From the NCBI GenBank assembly GCA_963756605.1, contig CAVWOT010000026.1, forward strand, positions 1 through 64,000: a stretch of 64,000 bases of DNA. The letters run 5' to 3'. The notes beneath the pieces were generated by a model, which saw nothing but the letters and a program-made list of their open reading frames with translations, did not search any database and was not told the origin of the DNA. Of the stretch, positions 1-8,034 are shown piece after piece; within the stretch, counting starts at the first letter, position 1; every line of letters begins with the position of its first letter. The position numbers and the translations under genes are program-made. The DNA is from Bog-159 sp963756605. Lineage in GTDB: Bacteria; Acidobacteriota; Terriglobia; Bryobacterales; Bryobacteraceae.

Positions 1-1
1 G

Positions 2-136
2 CGTGCGGACATCTGGGTCGAAAAGATCGGCGAGGGGTTGACGGAGTTGAAGGTGCGCGTTAAGCAGCCCGCCGTGGAGCATCGGGTGAGGATGAAGCTG
101 CTCGCGTTGGCGAAAGGGGAAGAACGGGAGCGGTGA
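2..136 (+). CDS. C-terminal end of an unidentified protein (partial)
   Basis: An open frame enters from the left edge and stops with TGA at 134-136. It gives 44 residues ending in a charged, lysine- and arginine-rich tail. Too little remains to recognise a family. It reads in the same direction as the acetyltransferase that follows, about 150 bases downstream, so the two could be co-transcribed, but nothing here tests that. Confidence 0.45.
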   Translation, partial: RADIWVEKIGEGLTELKVRVKQPAVEHRVRMKLLALAKGEERER

Positions 137-283
137 TTGACGTGGGTTCTCGCCATTATAGGGGACTGCCGCCAAACGTCGCGGGGGAGATGGCAAGGTT
201 GGCGGCATTTCAACGGAACGGTGACTTTTCGCTCAACCGAAGGCGCGGGCGCCAGCGCCAGTGGGATTTGCGATATTCAGTTT

Positions 284-796
284 ATGGCGATGGAATTGAC
301 GGACGGCGTTGTTTCACTGCGTCCACCACGCCCGGAGGACGCTGCTGACCATCTTGAGGGAGAAGACCATGAGATCGCAAAGTGGCTCAGCGGGGGACGG
401 AGCACAATGGCGACGGTCCAATCCCATATCAGATCCTGCGAAGAAAACTGGCGGGGCGACGGGCCTCGACGGGCCTTCGGCATCTTCGATTGCGCAACCA
501 ACCGGCTGATCGGCAGCATTGAAGCCAACCTCGCGTTTTCCGTTCTTGAGCCAACGCAGGCGAATGTGTCTTATGGAATCTTTCCCGCGTGGAGAGGGAA
601 CGGAACTGCATTACGAGCGCTGCGTCTCATGGGTGCTTATCTAAAGAGCGTCAATGGAATGCACCAAATGGTTCTCAGGATCTCTTGCGAAAACGCGGCA
701 TCCCTCAGGGTCGCCGAGAAATCTGGGTTCCAGCTTCTCGGGATCTTTGAAGAGCCGGAGGGCCGAATGGTCCGATATGCCTTTGATCTTCGATAG
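284..796 (+). CDS. GNAT family N-acetyltransferase (RimJ/RimL-like)
   Basis: About 170 residues. The protein has the layout of ribosomal-protein-type GNAT enzymes, which move an acetyl group from acetyl-CoA to an amine. A beta strand with YGIFPAWRG is followed by RGNGTA near residues 104-109, the acetyl-CoA pyrophosphate loop (R/Q-x-x-G-x-G/A). The later NAASLRVAEKSGF stretch is the usual asparagine-containing motif B region. The frame is open upstream to 137, but the extra 49 residues do not look like this family, so the ATG at 284 (or the one at 290) is preferred. No clear ribosome binding site decides between them. The substrate cannot be told from sequence. A second GNAT gene lies at 7287-7865 and is not a close copy. 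Confidence 0.8.
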   Translation: MAMELTDGVVSLRPPRPEDAADHLEGEDHEIAKWLSGGRSTMATVQSHIRSCEENWRGDGPRRAFGIFDCATNRLIGSIEANLAFSVLEPTQANVSYGIFPAWRGNGTALRALRLMGAYLKSVNGMHQMVLRISCENAASLRVAEKSGFQLLGIFEEPEGRMVRYAFDLR

Positions 797-1339
797 GTCG
801 AGTCAACCTTTCCGTTGTGGTACTTGGGAGTTTCTTGCGCAGGGCTGTCACTTGACGGAAAACGCGCGAACCCATTGATGTGCCTTCGCGAGCCGACCCC
901 ACCATTGCCTCAGCAAACCTAGGCATACGCGAGAGGCGGCTGGGCTGGCGGCGCCGGTGGCCTCTCCTCAGGTTCCCGCCGTTGATTCGGCAGCATGGCG
1001 GCGACCAGTGGCCCAGTTGGACCGGGCGTGTCGCGCCACGGTGCCGGAACGGTGATCATGCAGTAATGCCGTATGCCGGGATCAAAGCTGAAGAACCGGC
1101 CTGCCGCCGGATTAGCCCCTTCCATTCGTCCGGTGTGGCGACCCCGGCCTCCACCAGCCCGCACTCCGCCGGGATTTCGGCAATGTCCACGAGACTGGCC
1201 TGACCTTATTTTCAAAATGTTTAGAATGTTTTTCAGGGGGCAGGCGCCTGGTTGCCCCGGTTCAATCATGATGGACTTGTCTTGACCTGCCGGCAAACGC
1301 GCTCAGGGCAATGACGCATTGCGGATCGAGGCCCGAACA
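797..1339. other. Stretch without a convincing gene
   Basis: About 540 bases between the acetyltransferase and exonuclease III. The only protein-like signal is a short minus-strand frame at 1056-1206, listed separately. Longer open frames on both strands have arginine- and proline-rich translations typical of GC-rich noncoding DNA. Confidence 0.5.
1056..1206 (-). pseudogene. Possible remnant of a short protein C-terminus
   Basis: A minus-strand frame of about 50 codons, closed by a TAA immediately upstream and by TGA at 1056-1058, has balanced composition. It includes the segments DIAEIPAECGLVEAG and PDEWKGLIRRQ, unlike the arginine-rich frames around it. It has no start codon. I cannot name a family. 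It may be the tail of a deleted accessory gene, or chance. Confidence 0.25.
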
Positions 1340-2113
1340 GTGAAGATTACGACCTTCAACATCAACAACATCAATAAGCGGCTGGAGAATCTCTTGGCGT
1401 GGCTCGCCCAAGTTGCGCCGGATGTGGTTTGCCTCCAGGAACTAAAGGCCGCGCCGGAGAAATTTCCGGCGGATTCCCTTCGCGCCGTAGGCTACCAGGC
1501 CGTCTGGCATGGCCAGCGTTCCTGGAACGGCGTGGCCATCTTGGCGCGAGATCACGCTCCAGTGCTGGTCCGCTCCAGGCTGCCCGATAACCCTGAGGAT
1601 TCCCAGGCGCGGTACGTCGAGGCGGCCGTGAACGGAGTCTTGATCGCTTCCATCTATCTGCCGAATGGCAATCCTCAGCCTGGTCCGAAGTTCCAATACA
1701 AGCTTGCGTGGTTTGAACGCCTCATCGCCCACGCCGCCGGACTCATTGCGGCCGGCGTACCGGTCGTGTTGGCGGGTGATTATAATGTAGTGCCTGCGCC
1801 GCAGGACATCTATCCAACGCGATCCTTAGACGACAACGCGTTGATCCAACCGGAAAGCCGGGAGGCTTTTGCCCGAATGCTGGCTCAAGGCTGGACGGAT
1901 GCTCTGCGGCGATTATACCCAAATGGGCCGCTCTGGACATTCTGGGATTACAAGCGCGACCGGTGGCCGGCCGACAAGGGCATGCGGATCGATCATTTTC
2001 TGCTCTCGCCGGTGGTGGCAGAGCGGCTGGTAGACGGCGGTGTCGATCGCTCTGTGCGAGGCGAGGAAAACGCCAGTGACCACGCTCCCGCGTGGATCGT
2101 GCTTGATGTTTGA
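1340..2113 (+). CDS. xth: Exodeoxyribonuclease III (AP endonuclease family)
   Basis: About 257 residues, normal length for the ExoIII/EEP family. These enzymes cut DNA 5' to abasic sites and remove 3' blocking groups in base excision repair. All expected metal and catalytic motifs are visible: TFNINN at the N-terminus, LQELKA with the metal-binding glutamate near residue 34, the LAGDYNVVP loop with Asp and Asn, the RIDHFLLSP segment, and the terminal SDHAP histidine-aspartate motif. The frame extends upstream to a TTG at 1319. I prefer GTG 1340 because it yields the standard MKITTFNIN start. It stands alone, with no operon partner. Confidence 0.9.
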   Translation: MKITTFNINNINKRLENLLAWLAQVAPDVVCLQELKAAPEKFPADSLRAVGYQAVWHGQRSWNGVAILARDHAPVLVRSRLPDNPEDSQARYVEAAVNGVLIASIYLPNGNPQPGPKFQYKLAWFERLIAHAAGLIAAGVPVVLAGDYNVVPAPQDIYPTRSLDDNALIQPESREAFARMLAQGWTDALRRLYPNGPLWTFWDYKRDRWPADKGMRIDHFLLSPVVAERLVDGGVDRSVRGEENASDHAPAWIVLDV

Positions 2114-2177
2114 TGTTGTGCTTCCCTCCGTTACCGGCGTGGAAGCCGTCGCCCCTCGGGCACTCCACGCCAGCGTT

Positions 2178-2333
2178 TCAGGCCCGCACTTCGCGGAAGA
2201 AGAGCCACTCGGAGCCCGAGGCGCGCATCGAGCGCTCGGCGATGTCGAGCAGGACGGGGGACAGACGAGGGCCGGCGGGACGGCTTTCAGTAAATGTTGG
2301 CTTATACGACAAATTTGCGTGTCCAATTCTCAT
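2178..2333 (-). CDS. Candidate 51-residue protein coupled to the HEPN-like gene
   Basis: The ATG (2331-2333, read on the minus strand) overlaps the TGA of the upstream HEPN-like gene in an ATGA arrangement, a common sign of translational coupling. The frame is free of stops for 51 codons. Its C-terminal half (LLDIAERSMRASGSEWLF) looks like ordinary protein rather than random GC-rich translation. I recognise no family. Two readings are possible. It may be a small partner, for instance an antitoxin, of the HEPN-like protein. Alternatively it is a fragment of a larger gene joined by rearrangement. Evidence rests on the overlap and composition alone. Confidence 0.35.
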   Translation of the reverse strand: MRIGHANLSYKPTFTESRPAGPRLSPVLLDIAERSMRASGSEWLFFREVRA

Positions 2334-2761
2334 CGCGAGATTACCTTGCCGCCCCGTAGCTGGAGGCCGAAACTAGACCGGACCTTTGGCAAGATCTCAT
2401 CCAGCAACGTCTTCGCCACGGCCACTGCCACCGTAGCGGTTTCCTCGGTTGCACAATCACCGTTGTGGACAGTATCATTCCGCCTGGAAAACACGGTCTT
2501 CATTTCGTCCCAGAAGCACGGCTTTGCCCCTTGGCGAACGAATGTCCTGAGATCCAAGTTGCCGCACTCGGACAAGACTGCCGCCAACCGTCTACTAAAG
2601 AACCTGTCCACCCCGGTATGCTCGGTTGCTGCCAGCATCACTACTTCGGCCAGACCTTCCGTATGAACCAGACCAGATACAATCGGACGCAGCAAGACGG
2701 CATTGTACCCAATCTCGATGGCCGTCCCCGCAAACACCAGTGCAGCATTCCAATGGCGCAA
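2330..2761 (-). CDS. HEPN-like small protein with an R-x4-H motif
   Basis: 143 residues, mostly helical in appearance. Near residues 93-99 it carries RNDTVH, which fits the R-x4-6-H signature of HEPN ribonucleases and HEPN-type toxins. In that family the Arg/Asn and His form the RNase active site at a helix dimer interface. The start is a TTG at 2761, and no strong ribosome binding site was seen, so the true start may be a little further in. It is divergent from, and overlaps the 5' end of, the broken DUF4238 gene. It is followed directly by a 51-codon ORF through an ATGA overlap. Assignment to HEPN rests on one motif and helical character, so function (RNase toxin or nucleic-acid binding) is inference. 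Confidence 0.5.
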   Translation of the reverse strand: MRHWNAALVFAGTAIEIGYNAVLLRPIVSGLVHTEGLAEVVMLAATEHTGVDRFFSRRLAAVLSECGNLDLRTFVRQGAKPCFWDEMKTVFSRRNDTVHNGDCATEETATVAVAVAKTLLDEILPKVRSSFGLQLRGGKVISR

Positions 2762-3640
2762 TGAACCCCGTCGTCATCACTACATCCCGCAGTTCTACCA
2801 GAAGGAATTTGCCGATGCTGACGAACGCCTGAGGCTATATGACCGAAAGACACAGAAGTACACCAAAGTTCACCCGAAAGAACATCTGCTGCGAAAAAGA
2901 ACTCTATACCCTCGATCCTGAAGGCAGGTGGAGCCGTTTTATCGAACTGGAATGGCTGAGCAGGGTGGATGGCGAGGAATCCACCGCCAGTCATTCTCGG
3001 TGTATATCGCTCAACAGATTACGCGCACTCCAGCCCTCCGGGACATGACCACACGGAATTACAGGGCAAGGAACGAAAGGTTCTTGCGGATTGGCTTTAC
3101 CGATGTTGATGGAGCCCGACAGCTTTTGGAAAACTATTGTGAGCAAACCGGAGACACTTCGACACCGGATGTGACTCCAGAATCATTGGTGGAGGCCGTC
3201 GTCGGCGGTCATATCCGCGTGGCGGTAAACGAAGGGCCTTTTCTAACACACATGATCAAACAGGTCGAGTTTCCAGCGCAGTGGATTTCGGCCTTTGAGT
3301 TGGAAATTGTGAGGGCGCAGGTTAAGACGACCGGATTCGTAATCTGCGACTATCCCTTTGTTGTGGTCCCGCCAGGTGAACACCCAGAGGCGATTGGTTT
3401 AGGGTTTCCGGGAACTGTCAAGTACTTCCCGTTGACTAGGGCCTTGTGTCTGCGGATGGGAGAACTGGACGACGGGTTCTCGTATGGGAACGCCGGCAAG
3501 GAAGAAGTGCGCGTCATCAACCAGAACATCGCGGTAAACTCCGAGCGTTTTGTCATGGGACCGAGCCGGGGCAGCTTGAGCATGTCGTGGCCAGAAGTGG
3601 AACGATTGCGCTCGATCCTGCCCCGCGGACAGCCGTTGAC
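2718..3640 (+). pseudogene. DUF4238 family protein, broken by a frameshift and an internal deletion
   Basis: The N-terminus (RRHHYIPQFYQKEFAD, then LRLYDRKTQKY) is the hallmark opening of DUF4238 proteins, which have no established biochemical role. The frame breaks at the A5 run 2894-2898 and continues one frame over as LYTLDPEGRWSRFIELEWLS. It breaks again near 2960-2990, where about 15-20 codons appear missing, and resumes in the third frame with YIAQQITRTPALRDM through FVICDYPFVVVP to RFVMGPSRG, the usual C-terminal region. The last frame stays open to 3875, but the final part is antisense to the convergent gene, so the true end is probably near 3600-3640. The first lesion could be a sequencing slip; the second looks like real loss. 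Confidence 0.7.
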
Positions 3641-4075
3641 GTCGTTCAGCGTGATCGCGACAGTGGGCTTGTCCGTTTCAGTTCTGGCCGCAGCCGCGGA
3701 CTGTCCGCTCTCCGCCCTCTTTGCGGCCCATCGGTTTTTCATGGCCTCGGAGAGTGCCTTACGAGCTGCTGCGCTGAAATGTGGTTTTGGCCTGGCCGTC
3801 TTGGCCGTCTTCGGTGCCTTCGCTCCGGGAGCGGCTTTGGATTCGCCCCTGATCTTCGCCCACCGCAGCTTTTGACCTTCGCTCAGGCGCTTTATGGCGG
3901 CGGGACTGAGCTTCCGACCTTTACGCTTCGCCGGGGCTTGGTCGGCACCGGTTTCCGCGCTACCAGTCAGCATCGCTCGTAGTTCAGCAATTTCGGCGTC
4001 GATGCTTTTCTTCTGTGCTTGAAAGCCGGCGATGGCGGCATCGATCATTGTCTTCTTAAGTTTGCCTGTCGGCAT
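3350..4075 (-). CDS. Basic protein with coiled-coil start and two NUMOD3-like motifs
   Basis: 241 residues from ATG 4075. Residues 1-40 form a likely coiled coil (DAAIAGFQAQKKSIDAEIAE). Two copies of a basic motif follow: LSPAAIKRLSEGQKLRWAK (about residues 56-74) and FSAAARKALSEAMKNRWAA (about 100-118). These resemble NUMOD3-type DNA-binding motifs and are linked by Ala/Lys/Pro-rich segments. Similar small proteins are, to my knowledge, common in Acidobacteria, but their function is unknown. After about residue 140 the translation becomes antisense to the DUF4238 gene and looks non-native. The original stop has probably been lost, leaving a read-through tail. Confidence 0.6.
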   Translation of the reverse strand: MPTGKLKKTMIDAAIAGFQAQKKSIDAEIAELRAMLTGSAETGADQAPAKRKGRKLSPAAIKRLSEGQKLRWAKIRGESKAAPGAKAPKTAKTARPKPHFSAAARKALSEAMKNRWAAKRAESGQSAAAARTETDKPTVAITLNDVNGCPRGRIERNRSTSGHDMLKLPRLGPMTKRSEFTAMFWLMTRTSSLPAFPYENPSSSSPIRRHKALVNGKYLTVPGNPKPIASGCSPGGTTTKG

Positions 4076-4333
4076 TTGGATAGTTCTATGTTCCCCTGAA
4101 CCATCTTGTCACAGTGAAGCTCGACAGGGTGAGAAGCGGTGTGACTGGGAAAATGCCGGAGTCCCCCGCGCGGGGCATCGAAGTAGTGTTGGCCATGGAC
4201 TTAGCCAGCCAGATGCGCCAGAAGCGATCTGTGCCTTCACCAACGAACGGGGCATCATCCAGCAAATCTCCACGTTGGCCGGCAGTTCGACCCTCCAAAC
4301 GCGGACGGCTTCTAGGCAATCCATAATCAGAGA

Positions 4334-5251
4334 ATGAACCGGACAACAGCATTCGCACTTCTACTGGCGGTAACCGCGGGCAAGTTCGCCGCTGCCGAGA
4401 CGAATCGCGAAATCATGGACCGCAAGATTCTCTCCGAGATTTCCGGATTTCATGGCACCGTGCGCTTGTACGCCAAAGACCTGGACACCGGCCAGACGTA
4501 CGGCGTCGGCGAGAATGAGAGAGTCCGCACCGCGAGCACTATCAAACTGCCCATCATGGTGGCGGTCTTCCGCGCCGTCGCCGATGGCCGTGCGAGATGG
4601 GATGAGACCATCACGCTCCGCGAGCAGGATAAGGTTTCCGGCTCCGGCGTGCTCCGGGAATTCTCCAACGGACTGAAACTTCCCTTGCGCGACGTCGTCC
4701 GCATGATGATCGTGGTCAGCGACAACACCGCCACGAACATGGTGATCGAACGGATCACTGCCGATGCCGTCAATGCGGAAATGGACCACTACGGCCTAAC
4801 GGCTACGCGTTCCATGCGCAAGGTCCGGGGCGACGGCAACGAATTGAAGGAACCCAGCGGCTTCAGCGCCGCCGGCAAGCTGGCGGAGAATAAGAGATTC
4901 GGACTGGGTTCCACAACGCCGAAGGAAACGGTGACGCTGCTTGAACTGCTGGACCGTGGCGAGGTGGTAAGCCCGGCTGCATCCAAGGAGATGATCGCTA
5001 TCCTAAAACGCCAGCAGCTCAAGGACGGCATTGGCCGTCATTTGCCAGACGAGTGGGTGGCAAGCAAGGGCGGTTCCCTGGACGCGTTGCGCAGTGACGT
5101 GGGCCTGGTGTACGCGCCGAAGGGACGTGTTGCCATGGCGATTACGGTCGATGATATGCCTCAAGTAGACGATTCCCCGGACAACGCTGGAAGGCTGCTG
5201 ATCAGCCATCTGGCGAAGATTCTGCTGGAAGGCCTCGGCGCAATGGATTGA
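4334..5251 (+). CDS. Class A beta-lactamase-like serine hydrolase (secreted)
   Basis: 305 residues with a signal peptide ending near AAAE (about residue 21), so periplasmic. Penicillin-binding/beta-lactamase motifs are in order: S-T-I-K with nucleophile Ser68 and Lys71, S-D-N at 129-131, and K-G-G at 245-247 in place of KTG/KSG. SGSGVL and FGLGSTTP are also typical of class A enzymes. The omega loop (about 160-185) does not show a clear E-x-x-L-N; the nearest acidic segment is NELKEP. Real lactamase activity is therefore uncertain, and a peptidase or esterase role is possible. The gene stands alone, converging on the aminotransferase. Confidence 0.8.
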   Translation: MNRTTAFALLLAVTAGKFAAAETNREIMDRKILSEISGFHGTVRLYAKDLDTGQTYGVGENERVRTASTIKLPIMVAVFRAVADGRARWDETITLREQDKVSGSGVLREFSNGLKLPLRDVVRMMIVVSDNTATNMVIERITADAVNAEMDHYGLTATRSMRKVRGDGNELKEPSGFSAAGKLAENKRFGLGSTTPKETVTLLELLDRGEVVSPAASKEMIAILKRQQLKDGIGRHLPDEWVASKGGSLDALRSDVGLVYAPKGRVAMAITVDDMPQVDDSPDNAGRLLISHLAKILLEGLGAMD

Positions 5252-5294
5252 ATCTGTGTTGGCTCGCCAAGGAGCGCTCAGAACTCACTAAGCG

Positions 5295-6221
5295 TCAGCT
5301 CAGTTTATCCAGATATTGCTTGACGAAATCGCAACCCACCTCGGCGATGTAGGCGTCCGTCAGGCGCTTCGTGATCGGACCCGGCGCGCGGCCGTCGCCG
5401 ACCTTGGCGCCGTTGAAGCTGCGCACGCCGGCGATGCAGAGGCTTGCGGAGGTCAAGAATATCTCTTCGGCGTTCGCCGCGTCGAAGAGATCGATGTCGC
5501 CTTCAATTGCTGGAATGTCAAGCTGGCGCGCCAGATCGAGCGTCATCTGGCGGCTGATGCCGGCAAGGACATAACGCTCGCTCGGGGTATAGAGCTTGCC
5601 CTCGCGGACCACAAAGACGTTGCTGCCCATCCCCTCCGCGAGATTTCCGTTGACGTCGAGCAACACCGCCCAGCCCGCCGGATCGTGCGCCTTCACCGAC
5701 TGCTCGGCGACGATCATGTTCAGGTAGTTGTGCGTCTTTGCGCGCGCGCTCAGCATGTCCGGCGCGATGCGGCGCTGGGCCGGCGTCCATACATCGAGAC
5801 CGTCGCGGAATTGACGCGCACGCGCCTTGAGCGGGAGCGGCGTGCATTCCACGACGATGTTCGGGCTCGTGTGCCCGGGCGCTTCATCATCGAGGGGATC
5901 GACTCCGCGGCTGACGCGCTGGCCAACCCACCAATCGCCGGCCGCGGCGCGTAGATGTTCGTTGCACACCACCAGCTGCTCCGACACGTCGATCATCTGC
6001 TGCGGACTCATTCCGGGATCCAGACGCAGATAACGCAGCGAGCGATAGAAGCGGTCAATGTGTTCCTTGAGCCGGAAGGCTCGGCCGTGAAAGGTGCGCG
6101 TCATGTCGAAGGCGCCGTCGCCGTACCTCCAGCTTCGGTCGCGAAACGGGATGAGTACCTGATTCTCGGGCATGAATTTGCCGTTGAACCAGGCGATGCG
6201 GGAATTGGTTAGCTGTGTCAT
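5295..6221 (-). CDS. Class IV PLP-dependent aminotransferase (branched-chain type)
   Basis: 308 residues, usual length for fold-type IV aminotransferases such as IlvE or D-amino-acid transaminase. The enzyme would exchange an amino group between a branched-chain amino acid and 2-oxoglutarate. Visible marks are RYGDGAFDM near residue 32, the PLP-binding lysine Lys162 in AKTHNYLNM, Glu196 in NLAEGMGSN that contacts the cofactor, and LTSASLCIAG near the C-terminus. Start ATG 6221 gives MTQLTNSRIAWFNGKFM, the family's standard opening. It is isolated, with no biosynthetic neighbours, so the substrate (Leu/Ile/Val, D-amino acid or aminodeoxychorismate) is not fixed. Confidence 0.85.
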   Translation of the reverse strand: MTQLTNSRIAWFNGKFMPENQVLIPFRDRSWRYGDGAFDMTRTFHGRAFRLKEHIDRFYRSLRYLRLDPGMSPQQMIDVSEQLVVCNEHLRAAAGDWWVGQRVSRGVDPLDDEAPGHTSPNIVVECTPLPLKARARQFRDGLDVWTPAQRRIAPDMLSARAKTHNYLNMIVAEQSVKAHDPAGWAVLLDVNGNLAEGMGSNVFVVREGKLYTPSERYVLAGISRQMTLDLARQLDIPAIEGDIDLFDAANAEEIFLTSASLCIAGVRSFNGAKVGDGRAPGPITKRLTDAYIAEVGCDFVKQYLDKLS

Positions 6222-6657
6222 GGTCGTCTCTGCTATGTTAGCTGTCCATTGAGATTGGTGAAACAGAAAACATGGGTCAAAACTGGGAACTTTCGGGCTA
6301 GGCTAGGGCTAGGCTAGCGCGATCCGCCAGGAGAACACCGGAGGCGCCCCCTTGCGGCGGATGGTAGTACACCGCGGCAGGCGCGCCGGCCAACTCTCCG
6401 CCTTGGCTACCGGCGGGTAGTAAGCGTTGCGGTCTGGCCCCTCTTCATCTGGATTATGTACATCGGTATCGGGCCGTCCAGGTAGACCGTCTCCATCCCC
6501 GATGCCTCCAGGCTCGGGCTGGGTTTCTGGCCAGCGACGCCAGGAGAGCGCGGGACCGCCAATCCGGGTCTGGAGGCGGGAGTGTCCGCAGTAATGCGTC
6601 CGCTGCCTTCCAGTAGATCTTGCTTCGGAGCCATATGCTACCCTCAATGCTCTCACA
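6222..6657. other. Stretch without a convincing gene
   Basis: About 430 bases. It contains a tiny imperfect repeat of GGCTA units at 6295-6317 and short minus-strand frames with low-complexity translations. I see no recognisable protein. Confidence 0.45.
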
Positions 6658-7011
6658 ATGCTTTCACATATTGCGGGTGTGCTCGGCGCCGATGGTCGGG
6701 AGATCATGCCGAGATCGAGAGCTAATGTTGCGTCATGCATAAAGAACCGAGGGAACGCACCCAGGAGATCGCCGCCATCGCGTGCCGCGCCCGCCGCGCC
6801 AGTCCGCTGGAACGAACAGGAACACGTAAAGGTCAAGACCGGCGACGTGGTGGAGTTCAAACCGGAGTGGCAGGACGCCAATGACGAGGATCACGTTCCG
6901 CCCGTCGAAGATGAGATAGACGGATCGGTAGACGTGGTGGCGGTGCCATCCAATCCGATTGGCAGGGCGCGCACCTATATGATCGCGTCCCTCAATGGCG
7001 TCGCGCGGTGA
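6658..7011 (+). CDS. Hypothetical small acidic protein
   Basis: A 117-codon frame whose last 60 residues look protein-like: VKTGDVVEFKPEWQD, an acidic stretch, then SNPIGRARTYMIASL. The first 45 residues are arginine/alanine-rich and may not be coding; in-frame GTG codons at 6847 could serve as a start. Its TGA overlaps the GTG of the next tiny ORF. Small tightly packed ORFs like these are typical of phage or plasmid cargo. No family recognised. Confidence 0.3.
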   Translation: MLSHIAGVLGADGREIMPRSRANVASCIKNRGNAPRRSPPSRAAPAAPVRWNEQEHVKVKTGDVVEFKPEWQDANDEDHVPPVEDEIDGSVDVVAVPSNPIGRARTYMIASLNGVAR

Positions 7012-7130
7012 ACCGCCTCACCATCGGCCAGGCGCGCCTCCTCGCCAAACTGCGCCGGAACCCTGGGGAGGTCGGTACGGCAGCCGGCCCCATCCGCCGA
7101 TCGCCGCCAGCCGATGTGCGTCAAATTTGA
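7008..7130 (+). CDS. Candidate 40-residue ORF overlapping the previous stop
   Basis: GTG at 7008 overlaps the previous TGA (GTGA). The 40-residue translation starts with VNRLTIGQARLLAKLRRNPG, which has plausible helical character. It may be an independent small protein or chance. No homology is recognised. Confidence 0.2.
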   Translation: MNRLTIGQARLLAKLRRNPGEVGTAAGPIRRSPPADVRQI

Positions 7131-7286
7131 CGTCAAATCTCGCGCGCCACGAAAACAAAAAAGGGTCAAAAGTGCATCCACCCAGTCCAGTTGGTAAAAC
7201 GCTGCGCCGTCGCGGGGGGAGCGGTCCGGGTGACAGAGAATACAGAGTGTGCGAAAACGTTCCTTGACTGCACATCCCGTGATGCT

Positions 7287-7865
7287 TCAACCCCAAGAAA
7301 CGTGAAGTTTGGGAAGTACACCGGGGCTGGTCAAGATGTATTCATGGCGGTCGAGCCTCGTGCCGTCGAGGCACCGTGTGGCCGCTTGACGGGCGACGCG
7401 AAGCTTCTGGAATCCCAGTTTCTCCACGACGCGGCGGCTAGCGTGGTTGCCGTCGAAGTACCCGATGCTGATCGCCTTCGCGCGAAGGCGGCCGAACGCG
7501 TAACGAATTGCGGCGTTGGCAGCCTCAGTCGCCATGCCCTGCCCGGCGTATTTCCGCGCCACCCAATAACCGGTCTCATAGACGTCTGGCTGATCGGTGA
7601 GATCCAATGCGGTTCGGACGACAAAATCTCCGTTGATCCTATGGAATCCGGCCAATGCGATACCTGCTTGGCTCTGGAAGTCCATCGTCCGTCGAATGGA
7701 GTGTTCCAGCGCTTGCCGCGGTCGTTGGTTGTCGAACGCCCAAGCCATCCAAAGCTGCAAATCATTCCAGGCATCTTCCTTGGCGGCCTGGATAGCATCC
7801 AAATCGTCAAGAATCGGCGGACGCAAGACTAGACGCGGCGTCACGATGGGCATTGAGTGGCGCAT
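7287..7865 (-). CDS. GNAT family N-acetyltransferase (RimL-type)
   Basis: About 192 residues from ATG 7865 (MRHSMPIVTPRLVLRPP, the classic RimJ/RimL opening); the frame is open upstream to 7913. The acetyl-CoA loop appears in YAGQGMATEA, near residue 125. The YFDGNHASRRVVEKLGF region is motif B. It would use acetyl-CoA to acetylate an amine such as a protein N-terminus or small molecule. No neighbour shares its direction closely. Confidence 0.82.
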   Translation of the reverse strand: MRHSMPIVTPRLVLRPPILDDLDAIQAAKEDAWNDLQLWMAWAFDNQRPRQALEHSIRRTMDFQSQAGIALAGFHRINGDFVVRTALDLTDQPDVYETGYWVARKYAGQGMATEAANAAIRYAFGRLRAKAISIGYFDGNHASRRVVEKLGFQKLRVARQAATRCLDGTRLDRHEYILTSPGVLPKLHVSWG

Positions 7866-7913
7866 AGAGCGGCTCAACTGCAATGGTAGCTGTCTGGGCT
7901 TAGGAATGGCCAC

Positions 7914-8034
7914 CGCGGGCTGCTGACGGAGTTCGGATAGCAGCCGAAAGTCGTGCCGTGTTTACCGACGGCTCCAAAGAGCTTATCGACCTGCCCCCGT
8001 CACGCGCGACTCGGAGAGTGCTCTGAAGCAGACG
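7914..8034. other. Short gap before the integrase relic
   Basis: No feature seen. The integrase relic may originally have begun in this stretch, because the preserved part starts well inside the protein. Confidence 0.3.

Noticed and set aside
919..1296. 125-codon minus-strand frame between acetyltransferase and exonuclease III
   Set aside because: Proline/arginine-rich translation; the neighbouring frame at 1056-1206 is more protein-like and excludes it.
6295..6317. Imperfect GGCTA repeats
   Set aside because: Only four short units, not precise; no sign of a minisatellite or binding array.
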